Source of the DNA: Flavobacterium galactosidilyticum | Lineage (GTDB): Bacteria > Bacteroidota > Bacteroidia > Flavobacteriales > Flavobacteriaceae | Length of the DNA stretch: 64,000 nucleotides | Assembly (NCBI RefSeq): GCF_020911945.1 | Contig: NZ_CP087135.1 | Coordinates: 1,488,001-1,552,000, forward strand | Direction of reading: 5' to 3' | Shown here: positions 37,669 through 44,818 of the stretch, piece after piece | Layout of the letters: the number at the start of each line of letters is the position of its first letter | Numbering within the stretch: position 1 is the first letter of the stretch | Program-made: the position numbers and the translations under genes | The notes under the pieces: generated by a model | The model's database searches: none | The model's input: the letters and a program-made list of their open reading frames with translations, nothing else | Told to the model about the DNA's origin: nothing

Positions 37669-37933
37669 TTAATAACAAGTTGTTGTAGTTTCTACATCAT
37701 ATATTTCATAATAACCTTGCATATCATAACCCGATTCAACAAACCAATAATTTGTACGAGTAATACAGAAATCAACTAAAAGTTCTGAATCTCCGTCTTC
37801 TTCAGATAAGCTAACTTCTTTCGTGTTAATTTCTTTAATTTGATTAGGAATTAAAGTTTTTGTTCCTACCTCATTTGCACTAGCAAATAAAGAAACAGAT
37901 AAAAATGCAAATAAAAAAATGGTTTTTTTTCAT
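37669..37933 (-). pseudogene. Small exported protein gene (87 residues) with a frameshift in its start-proximal A run
   Basis: ATG at 37933 is followed by eight A (37930-37923). As written, the frame stops after 17 codons. With seven A it reads MKKTIFLFAFLSVSLFASA, a clean signal peptide, and stays open for 87 residues to a TAA at 37671-37669. The mature part is short, polar and acidic, then rich in Tyr and Thr, with two cysteines (one in DFCITRTNYW, one penultimate). I do not recognise the family. It is the first gene of the islet, upstream of GLPGLI. Confidence 0.7.
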
Positions 37934-38087
37934 GGTTTAAAAGTTAAATTAACAAATTGATTCGTTTGGTATACCGAGAACAAATAAAAAATAATAAAAC
38001 AATATAACCAAATGTTTTCTTACATTCTATTAAATTTAGTTAAAAAAAAACTTACAATAAATAGGAGTGGGTAATAAATTAGTAGAA

Positions 38088-39128
38088 TTACATCTCTTCC
38101 TTTTCAATAAAATTATGAATGACAATTGGAAAAGGAAAAGTTTTCAGCGTTTCTTGATTTATCCCTTCCTTAATAGAACCGTCCAAAGTTACTTTCCAAA
38201 ACTTAATATGTAAATGCTGGTGCGATAACTTATGGATAATGCTCTTGTCGGAAGTTTCTAAAATGCTTGAAATAGTATTTTCTTTAAAATATTCATTTTG
38301 TATTTGCTCTGAAACAAAATCAAAATTTTCTTCTTTTTCAGTTTCTAGTAATGGAAACTCATATAAATTATGCCAAATCCCTTTTGATGTTCGTTTTTGA
38401 ATTATAGTGTTTTCATTTTCATCGGCAACAACCAAATAATTAAAGAATCGGTTCCTCACTTTTAGTTTTTTGGATTTCACGGGCAATTGATCGACTTTAT
38501 TTTTTTGCAAAGCGGCGCAACTTTCGTTGAAAACACAAATGCCACAATTCGGACTTTTAGGAACGCATTGCAAAGCGCCAAACTCCATAATGGCTTGATT
38601 GAAAGTTGCAGGGTTGTCTTTTGGCATGACTTCGAAAGCCAAAGCAGCGAATTCCTTTTTGGAGGAAGCCTGAGCAATATCAGTCTCTACATCGAAATAG
38701 CGAGACAAAACCCGAAACACATTTCCATCAACAACAGGAACTACTTCATTATAAGCAAAAGAAGCTATTGCAGCAGCCGTATATTCGCCAACGCCTTTTA
38801 ATTTTAACAAGTCTATATAGTTGTCTGGAAATATTCCGTTTAATTCTGTTGCGATATACTGAGCCGTTTTATGTAAATTTCGAGCACGTGAGTAATAGCC
38901 CAATCCTTGCCAGAGTTTTAACACTTTTTCTTCATTGGCTTTTGCCAAATCAAAAACGGTTGGAAAAGCGGTTGTAAAAGATAAAAAATAGGGCATTCCT
39001 TGAGCAACTCGCGTCTGTTGTAACATGATTTCCGAGAGCCAAATAGGGTAAGGGTTAGTCGTGTTTCGCCATGGTAAATCGCGTTTATTTTGTAAGTACC
39101 ATTTTATCAGTAGGTTAGAGAAATTCAT
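38088..39128 (-). CDS. mutY: Adenine DNA glycosylase MutY
   Basis: 346 residues. It removes adenine opposite 8-oxoguanine. The HhH-GPD region has LKGVGEYTAAAIASFAYNE followed by the catalytic Asp in VVPVVDGNV. The iron-sulfur cluster loop CVPKSPNCGICVFNESC is intact (C-x6-C-x2-C-x5-C). The C-terminal NUDIX-like domain that recognises 8-oxoG covers about 230-346. Confidence 0.96.
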   Translation of the reverse strand: MNFSNLLIKWYLQNKRDLPWRNTTNPYPIWLSEIMLQQTRVAQGMPYFLSFTTAFPTVFDLAKANEEKVLKLWQGLGYYSRARNLHKTAQYIATELNGIFPDNYIDLLKLKGVGEYTAAAIASFAYNEVVPVVDGNVFRVLSRYFDVETDIAQASSKKEFAALAFEVMPKDNPATFNQAIMEFGALQCVPKSPNCGICVFNESCAALQKNKVDQLPVKSKKLKVRNRFFNYLVVADENENTIIQKRTSKGIWHNLYEFPLLETEKEENFDFVSEQIQNEYFKENTISSILETSDKSIIHKLSHQHLHIKFWKVTLDGSIKEGINQETLKTFPFPIVIHNFIEKEEM

Positions 39129-39145
39129 CTTTAAATATTAGACTA

Positions 39146-39153
39146 CAAAAGTA
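39146..39153 (-). promoter_or_regulatory. -7 element upstream of mutY
   Basis: Minus strand TACTTTTG matches TAnnTTTG, 17 bases before the mutY start codon. No -33 TTG was found. Confidence 0.35.
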
Positions 39154-39186
39154 AAAGTTTATGTGATTAAAATTTAATGAATTAGC

Positions 39187-39218
39187 TTGAATAATTGTTT
39201 TTTAAATTCCTATATTTG
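39187..39218 (+). promoter_or_regulatory. Promoter of the HU gene
   Basis: TTG at 39187-39189, 21 bases, then TATATTTG at 39211-39218: a full match to the Flavobacterium promoter pattern, 43 bases before the ATG. Confidence 0.7.
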
Positions 39219-39261
39219 CAACCTCAAAAAAATAGTACAACATAATATAATAGGAAAGAAA

Positions 39262-39552
39262 ATGACGAAAGCAGATATCGTAGCGAAAATTTCAGAGAAA
39301 TTAGGTCTTGAAAAAGGGGATGTTCAGGCAACTGTGGAGACTTTTATGAATGAAGTAAAAAATTCATTAGAGACTGGAGACAATGTATATTTAAGAGGTT
39401 TTGGAAGTTTTATTGTTAAAACTAGAGCTGAAAAAACAGGTAGAAATATCTCAAAAAATACAACAATAAAAATTCCTGCACACAATATCCCTGCATTTAA
39501 ACCTGCAAAAGTTTTCGTAGAAGGAGTTAAGACAAATAACGAAGCAAAATAA
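39262..39552 (+). CDS. HU/IHF-family DNA-binding protein
   Basis: 96 residues from ATG at 39262 (MTKADIVAKISEKLGLEKGDVQ); an upstream in-frame TTG lies inside the promoter and is rejected. The family signature GFGSFIVKTRAEKTGRNISKN is present, including the DNA-inserting arm (KIPAHNIPAFKPAK). It is a nucleoid protein that bends DNA. It is 31 bases upstream of a tiny basic gene. Confidence 0.95.
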   Translation: MTKADIVAKISEKLGLEKGDVQATVETFMNEVKNSLETGDNVYLRGFGSFIVKTRAEKTGRNISKNTTIKIPAHNIPAFKPAKVFVEGVKTNNEAK

Positions 39553-39583
39553 TAATATTAATTAATCATAAAATCGATAAGAT

Positions 39584-39676
39584 ATGCCAAGTGGTAAAAA
39601 AAGAAAGAGACATAAGGTAGCGACGCACAAACGTAAAAAAAGAGCGAGAGCTAACCGTCACAAAAAGAAAAAGTAG
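39584..39676 (+). CDS. 30-residue highly basic protein, possibly ribosomal
   Basis: The frame reads MPSGKKRKRHKVATHKRKKR and ten more, mostly basic, residues. More than half are Lys, Arg or His. It follows the HU gene by 31 bases. Similar tiny basic proteins lie after HU in other Flavobacteria. The pattern resembles the AURKAIP1/COX24 C-terminal family (mitochondrial mS38, mycobacterial bS22), which binds small-subunit rRNA. That link is inference from composition and length. Confidence 0.7.
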   Translation: MPSGKKRKRHKVATHKRKKRARANRHKKKK

Positions 39677-39719
39677 TTTATAACTACTTTTTTCTTTTTA
39701 AAAGTTCATTGAAATTGAA

Positions 39720-39940
39720 AATTAGTAATCAGAGTTCAGTATTTAGTGCTCAGTTAGCTGCAAGCTGAATACTGTAAACTGTGACCTTGTTTTCTCCGGG
39801 TACAATACCTGTTAAATTATTGTTTAATCCATCCTTACAATTTAATTATAGATTGTAGATTGTAGATTGTAGATTTTTTTTAAAATCTTAACTCTAAAAT
39901 CTTAATTCTAAAATCGAAAAGTGCGGATAAAAATTTACAG
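39720..39940. repeat. Low-complexity spacer: CAGT-type and 7-bp tandem repeats
   Basis: 39724-39781 carries degenerate copies of a TCAGTATTCAGT-like unit. From 39851 the unit GATTGTA is repeated three times in tandem, ending in a T run, and from 39878 AAAATCTTAACTCT is repeated about twice. Similar filler occurs at 62587-62641 and in part at 30176-30200. No gene is seen. Confidence 0.6.
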
Positions 39941-41485
39941 ATGAATAAAGAATTAATCATTAGATCTAGTTCTGAAGCCGTAGATTTTGCCTTATTAAAA
40001 GATGGAAAACTAATTGAATTACACAAAGAAGAAGAAGAAAGTAACTTCCAGGTTGGCGATATTTTTATTGCTAAAATAAGGAAACCAGTTGCTGGACTTA
40101 ATGCTGCTTTTGTAAATGTTGGCTATGAAAAAGATGCCTTTTTACATTATCACGATTTAGGACCTAATTTAGCTTCTCAACTGAAATTCATAAAACTTGT
40201 AAGCGCAGGTAAATTAAAAGATTTCTCCCTAAAAACCTTTCAGTTTGAAAAAGAAATAGACAAAGATGGTACCATTACTGATGTATTGAGTGCTAATCAA
40301 TCTGTTTTAGTACAAGTCGTCAAAGAACCTATATCTACAAAAGGCCCAAGAATAAGCGCTGAGCTTTCACTTGCCGGAAGATTTATAGTTTTAGTTCCGT
40401 TTTCTGACCGCGTTTCTATTTCACAAAAAATAGAAGACAAAAAAGAAAAAGAACGTTTGAAACGATTGGTACAATCCATCAAACCAAAAGGATTTGGTGT
40501 TATTGTTCGCACAGTAGCCGAAGGCAAAAGTACAGTAGAATTAGAAAAAGATTTGCAGAACCTGCTTAGCAGATGGACTGCAATGTGTAAAAAATTACCA
40601 ACTGCTCATCATCCGTCTAAAGTTTTAGGAGAACTCAATAGAGCTTCTTCAATACTAAGAGACGTGTTTAATGATACCTTTAGTGGTATTCAGATTGATG
40701 ATGAAGAGTTGTACAACCAAACAAAGGATTACTTGCAAGAAATTGCTCCATCCAAACAATCAATTGTCAAGTTTTATCAATCTAAAGACACTCCCATTTT
40801 TGAGAAATATAACATAGAGAGACAAATCAAAACTTCTTTTGGAAAAACCGTATCCATGAGTAAAGGAGCATATCTTATTATTGAACATACTGAAGCGTTA
40901 CACGTTATCGACGTAAACAGCGGAAACCGTTCTAATAAGGCTACCAACCAGGAAGATACAGCCATGGAAGTAAATATGATTGCTGCCGCTGAAATCGCTA
41001 GACAATTGCGTCTACGTGATATGGGCGGAATCATAGTTATTGATTTTATCGACATGTCTAATCCCGAAAATCGTAAAGTCTTGTTCGATTTCTTGAAAGA
41101 AGAAATGAGCGATGATAAAGCAAAACACAAGATCTTACCTCCGAGTAAATTTGGATTAGTCCAAATTACGAGACAAAGAGTAAGACCAGAAGTAAATATT
41201 AAAACTAGAGAAGAAGATCCTAACAATGAAAGTGGCGAAATTGAAGCGCCAATTCAAATCATTGATAAAATCAATTTTGACCTAGAAAGAGTATTAAAGA
41301 ACCACAAAGATGTTGTGCTTAATGTACATCCATTTGTGGCCGCATACCTTACCAAAGGTTTTCCATCATTACGTTCAAAATGGTTTCTTGAACATAAAAA
41401 GTGGGTGAAAATCATACCTCGTGATGCTTACACGTATTTAGAATATCATTTCTACGACAAAAAAGAAAATATTGTTATAGAATAA
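39941..41485 (+). CDS. rng: Ribonuclease G/E family endoribonuclease
   Basis: 514 residues, close to RNase G rather than the longer RNase E. The N-terminal S1 domain is at about 37-130, then the RNase H-like and catalytic DNase I-like regions with HVIDVNSGN and GGIIVIDFIDM, which hold the metal-binding aspartates. A C-terminal small domain completes the protein. It cleaves rRNA precursors and mRNA. The Zn-link cysteine pair of E. coli RNase E is not evident. Confidence 0.95.
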   Translation: MNKELIIRSSSEAVDFALLKDGKLIELHKEEEESNFQVGDIFIAKIRKPVAGLNAAFVNVGYEKDAFLHYHDLGPNLASQLKFIKLVSAGKLKDFSLKTFQFEKEIDKDGTITDVLSANQSVLVQVVKEPISTKGPRISAELSLAGRFIVLVPFSDRVSISQKIEDKKEKERLKRLVQSIKPKGFGVIVRTVAEGKSTVELEKDLQNLLSRWTAMCKKLPTAHHPSKVLGELNRASSILRDVFNDTFSGIQIDDEELYNQTKDYLQEIAPSKQSIVKFYQSKDTPIFEKYNIERQIKTSFGKTVSMSKGAYLIIEHTEALHVIDVNSGNRSNKATNQEDTAMEVNMIAAAEIARQLRLRDMGGIIVIDFIDMSNPENRKVLFDFLKEEMSDDKAKHKILPPSKFGLVQITRQRVRPEVNIKTREEDPNNESGEIEAPIQIIDKINFDLERVLKNHKDVVLNVHPFVAAYLTKGFPSLRSKWFLEHKKWVKIIPRDAYTYLEYHFYDKKENIVIE

Positions 41486-41488
41486 AGT

Positions 41489-41524
41489 AAAAAACCGCCA
41501 TTCGAAAGAGTGGCGGTTTTTTTG
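41489..41524 (+). terminator. Terminator after rng
   Basis: AAAACCGCCA with TGGCGGTTTT around TTCGAAAGAG, followed by T, a few bases after the stop codon. Confidence 0.9.
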
Positions 41525-41669
41525 TGGCTTATGGTTATTACAGAATACAATAATATGTCTTTTTTTATAGCTTTTAACATTCAAAAGGATGGAATCATTC
41601 ATAGAGGGAGGGAAGGAGGTATTCACCTCGATTGTAACCGAAATATGATTGCCTTAATTGTAATTTGTA

Positions 41670-41760
41670 GAAGCTATTCCAGCTATCCGTTACAATCTTT
41701 TGTGCTTCCCGGAGCTTCGCGAGGTACAAAAGGGTTTTCTCGTCTAGCTAGGATAGGTTT
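41670..41760 (+). repeat. Dispersed flavobacterial hairpin repeat, copy 1
   Basis: GCTATTCC..GCTATCC, then GTTACAATCTTTT (41689-41701), a hairpin (CTTTTGTGC pairing with GTACAAAAG), then AAAAGGGTTTTC (41728-41739) and CTAGCTAGGATAGG. The 13-mer GTTACAATCTTTT recurs in inverted orientation at 42675-42687. No protein is encoded. Confidence 0.7.
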
Positions 41761-41823
41761 TAGTTTTTAGATGGTGTTTCTTAATAAGAATATTATTTAA
41801 TTAGGTTTACCAAAAAACTATTG

Positions 41824-41857
41824 TAAAAAAAATGGCGCCTTGAGCGCCATTTTTTTT
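41824..41857. terminator. Terminator of rpe
   Basis: AAATGGCGC and GCGCCATTT form a stem around CTTGA with A and T runs on both sides. It touches the rpe stop codon on the minus strand. Confidence 0.85.
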
Positions 41858-42518
41858 AGAAACTAGTTAGTTTCTTTAAATCGTGTATTGTTTGTGTTGG
41901 ATTTTCAGCTTTAAAAACAAAACTTCCTGCTACTAGAACATCGGCTCCGGCTTCAACAAGTTGTTTTGCGTTTTTGTTTGTAACGCCGCCATCAACTTCA
42001 ATAAGTGTTGTAGCTCCTTTTTTAGTGATTAAATCTTTTAATTTTTTAACTTTTGCATAAGTGTTCTCAATAAAAGATTGACCTCCAAAACCTGGATTTA
42101 CACTCATGATGCAAACTAAATCAATATCATTAATTACGTCTTCTAGTAAATCAATGTTAGTATGTGGATTAATTGCTACTCCAGCTTTCATTCCTTCCGC
42201 TTTAATAGCTTGCAACGTTCTGTGAAGGTGCGTGCATGCTTCATAATGTACGCTTAATACATTAGCGCCTAATTCAGCAAATGTTTTAATGTAGCGATCA
42301 GGATCAATTATCATCAAGTGAACATCAACCGTTTTTGTTGCGTGCTTTGTAATTGCTTCTAAAACTGGCATTCCGTAAGAAATATTAGGAACAAAAACAC
42401 CATCCATGATGTCAATGTGAAACCAGTCAGCTTCAGAATTGTTAATCATTTCAATGTCGCGTTGTAAATTTCCAAAATCAGCGGCTAATACTGATGGGGC
42501 AATAAGTGTGTTCTTCAT
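41856..42518 (-). CDS. rpe: Ribulose-phosphate 3-epimerase
   Basis: 220 residues from ATG at 42518 (MKNTLIAPSVLAADFGNLQ), the usual start; an in-frame codon 8 positions upstream would add an untypical stretch. It interconverts ribulose 5-phosphate and xylulose 5-phosphate in the pentose phosphate pathway. The TIM-barrel metal-binding residues lie in WFHIDIMDGVFVPNI, VDVHLMI and IEVDGGVT, and MSVNPGFGGQSF is intact. Confidence 0.96.
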   Translation of the reverse strand: MKNTLIAPSVLAADFGNLQRDIEMINNSEADWFHIDIMDGVFVPNISYGMPVLEAITKHATKTVDVHLMIIDPDRYIKTFAELGANVLSVHYEACTHLHRTLQAIKAEGMKAGVAINPHTNIDLLEDVINDIDLVCIMSVNPGFGGQSFIENTYAKVKKLKDLITKKGATTLIEVDGGVTNKNAKQLVEAGADVLVAGSFVFKAENPTQTIHDLKKLTSF

Positions 42519-42589
42519 TGTGTAGTTGTATTGTTTGTGCAAAAGTAGTTTTTTTAGAGCAATTGGCGAAAGTTTTTTATCGGAAGAGA

Positions 42590-42735
42590 AAGCTCGTTAG
42601 TTGGGTGTTTTGCTTGCGTAAGGGATTGCAGTGAAAATCCTTTTTCTTTTATGTAGCGATAGTAGAATAAAGGAAAAAGATTGTAACGTAAAGCCCGACC
42701 CGAAGTTTTTACGCAGGGATACGCCATAAAATAGA
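42590..42735 (-). repeat. Dispersed flavobacterial hairpin repeat, copy 2 (inverted)
   Basis: GCGTAAGGGATTGC, then GAAAATCC, a hairpin (CTTTTTCTTTTAT with ATAAAGGAAAAAG, one G-T pair), then AAAAGATTGTAAC (42675-42687) and GCCCGACCC. The 13-mer is the reverse complement of that in copy 1, and GAAAATCCTTTTT matches copy 1's AAAAGGGTTTTC arm with one change. It fills most of the space between rpe and rpoD. Confidence 0.7.
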
Positions 42736-42813
42736 AAAAAGAAATCAGATTAAAAAAACAAAACTCCGGAAACTCGAGCATTTGCGAACTGACCGGATTT
42801 TTGCTGAAAAAGC

Positions 42814-42840
42814 AAAACTCCGGTAATCAGCCGGAGTTTC
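42814..42840 (-). terminator. Probable terminator after rpoD
   Basis: AAACTCCGG and CCGGAGTTT form a 9-bp stem around TAATCAG, 74 bases beyond the rpoD stop. The downstream minus-strand tail TTGCTTTTT is imperfect. Confidence 0.6.
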
Positions 42841-42913
42841 AATCATCAATCAAAAAACGAACAGTCAATCAAACTGTTGTTTACTGTGTAATTCCATTGC
42901 TGGAATTGATATA

Positions 42914-43777
42914 TTATCCTAAATATGTTTTAAGGATTTTACTTCTTGAAGTGTGTTTCAATCTGCGGATTGCTTTTTCCTTGATTTGGCGCACACGCTC
43001 ACGAGTAAGGTCAAAAGTTTCTCCAATTTCCTCTAAAGTCATTGGGTGTTGATCACCTAAACCAAAATACAAACGAACAACATCAGCTTCTCTTGGTGTT
43101 AATGTTTCTAATGAACGCTCAATTTCAGTACGTAAAGATTCGTGGATTAATTCTCTGTCTGGATTTGGAGACTCACCTGAACGTAAAACGTCGTAAAGGT
43201 TAGAATCTTCTCCTTCTACAAGAGGTGCATCCATTGATAAGTGACGACCAGAGTTTTTCATAGACTCTTTTACATCATTTACAGTCATGTCAAGCTCTTT
43301 TGCAATTTCCTCAGCAGATGGTGGACGCTCATTAGATTGCTCTAGTAAAGCGTACATTTTGTTGATTTTATTGATAGAACCAATTTTATTCAAAGGCAAA
43401 CGAACGATACGAGATTGTTCAGCTAATGCTTGTAAGATAGATTGACGAATCCACCAAACCGCGTACGAAATGAATTTGAAACCACGTGTCTCATCAAAAC
43501 GTTGTGCTGCTTTTATTAATCCTAAGTTTCCTTCGTTAATTAAATCAGGAAGTGTAAGTCCTTGATTTTGGTATTGTTTAGCCACCGAAACAACGAAACG
43601 TAAATTAGCTTTTGTCAATTTTTCTAGGGCTTTTTGATCCCCAGCCTTAATTTTTTGAGCCAATTCTACTTCTTCGTCTGCTGTAATAAGATCAACTTTT
43701 CCAATTTCTTGTAAATATTTGTCTAATGATGCAGTTTCACGATTCGTTACCTGCTTGGTGATTTTAAGTTGTCTCAT
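42914..43777 (-). CDS. rpoD: Primary sigma factor RpoD (short, Bacteroidetes type)
   Basis: 287 residues, less than half of E. coli RpoD because region 1.1 and the non-conserved region are missing, as is normal in Bacteroidetes. Regions 1.2 ([10 protein letters not shown]), 2 ([38 protein letters not shown]), 3 and 4.2 ([27 protein letters not shown]) are complete. It directs RNA polymerase to the TTG/TAnnTTTG promoters listed here. Confidence 0.97.
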   Translation of the reverse strand: MRQLKITKQVTNRETASLDKYLQEIGKVDLITADEEVELAQKIKAGDQKALEKLTKANLRFVVSVAKQYQNQGLTLPDLINEGNLGLIKAAQRFDETRGFKFISYAVWWIRQSILQALAEQSRIVRLPLNKIGSINKINKMYALLEQSNERPPSAEEIAKELDMTVNDVKESMKNSGRHLSMDAPLVEGEDSNLYDVLRSGESPNPDRELIHESLRTEIERSLETLTPREADVVRLYFGLGDQHPMTLEEIGETFDLTRERVRQIKEKAIRRLKHTSRSKILKTYLG

Positions 43778-43876
43778 GTTTTTGTCTCCTCAGTTTTAAG
43801 TGTACAAGTAGTTATACGTATGGAGTTGCAAAAAAGTTACACTAATTTGAAAATAATTTTTTAGAATATTTTTTGG

Positions 43877-44005
43877 GCGTTATCACAAGGGTTGGGTTAT
43901 CCACCCCCTTTTTTTTAATTCCCTAAAAATCGGGTCTTAAAAAAAGAGCTCCGCTACACACGAGCGAAGCGAACTGGCGTAGCAATCCCTAACGCGATTT
44001 ACGGA
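43877..44005 (-). repeat. Possible third, diverged copy of the dispersed repeat
   Basis: On the minus strand GCGTTAGGGATTGC (core AGGGATTGC, 43982-43990 on the + strand as GCAATCCCT) matches copy 2, and the CCCAACCC arm near 43890 resembles copy 2's GCCCGACCC. The hairpin centre differs. It contains CGAGCGAAGCGAACTGGCG-type GC-rich sequence unlike the surrounding AT-rich DNA. Confidence 0.5.
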
Positions 44006-44077
44006 AAATAGGAAATTTTATTTTCAAAAGACAATTTCTGAAAAAAAAATAGGACAAGATTTAATTTAATTGTTTTT

Positions 44078-44704
44078 CTATTTCAAAAATCCATTCGCTC
44101 TAATCTCTTTATGTATGGCAGCAATATTATCAGGAAATTCGCCTTAAATTAACCAATTTACGTCTAATTCGTTGTCAATAGCAGTGCGCATAAGAAATGG
44201 ATTGTCGTAAATTAGTTTTCCTAAAGCAGAAAGGTCTTCTTTGAAATCTAAAAAATAATCTTCATCAATTGCTTTTATTAAAAGTAAAATTTTAAATGTT
44301 CTTGAAATAATGTAAATACACAAAGTATACGCTTTAAAATAAGTTGAAGATTGAATCCTTTCATTATTAATACGTAAAAGATGGATTAGCATTTTCATGT
44401 TTAAACTTATTTCCCCAAATTTATCTTTGGTGATTTTTACATGATTCGTGATTTCGCCGCTTAAAAACCGTGTGTCTTGAAGTAAATAGCCAACAGAGTA
44501 AAACCGTTCTGAAAAATAGTTGATTTTCTTTAGTATTTCTGTTTCAAAAGCGATTCTCTTCTCTTCAACAGTTTCTGTATCTACAAGTTCAAAATGCAAG
44601 CGGTTAGCTAAATCTAGATCTCTTTTTTAAAGTCTAAAGATTAATTTGTCTTTCTCGTTACTTGGCAACTCTTGTATTGCTTTTTTGAATTCTTTAGAAA
44701 ACAT
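44078..44704 (-). pseudogene. Helical cytosolic protein gene with two in-frame TAA codons
   Basis: One continuous frame of 209 codons runs from ATG at 44704 to TAG at 44080-44078, interrupted by TAA at 44629-44627 and by a second TAA near 44146. Parts: MFSKEFKKAIQELPSNEKDK.. (25 residues), KRDLDLANRLHFELVDTETV... to VNWLI (about 157 residues), and GEFPDNIAAIHKEIRANGFL. The frame never shifts. I recall a widespread Bacteroidetes family of about 205 residues with the same start and end; its function is unknown. The middle part could still be made from TTG at 44599. Confidence 0.8.
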
Positions 44705-44749
44705 GCTTTTTTAGTTTAGAATTTAAATATATTATTTTTATGTTAAAAA

Positions 44750-44786
44750 CAAAAACCCCAATTCAACTAAATGAATTGGGGTTTTC
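44750..44786 (-). terminator. Terminator of pnp
   Basis: AAAACCCCAATTCA and its exact complement form a 14-bp stem with a 6-base loop, followed on the minus strand by T-rich sequence, 32 bases beyond pnp. Confidence 0.9.
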
Positions 44787-44818
44787 TATAAATAAACCTT
44801 TAGTAAACTAAGATCTGA

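Noticed and set aside
39187..39261. TTG start for the HU gene
   Set aside because: The TTG is part of the -33 promoter element, and ATG 39262 gives the normal HU N-terminus.
39851..39875. GATTGTA tandem repeats as a CRISPR-like array
   Set aside because: The unit is 7 bp without spacers, and no cas gene is present.
41510..41770. 86-residue open frame over the repeat after rng
   Set aside because: It runs through a terminator and a hairpin repeat and has no protein-like pattern.
44144..44629. TAA reassigned to an amino acid
   Set aside because: TAA is the normal stop for many intact genes in this window, including gldB and ftsZ.
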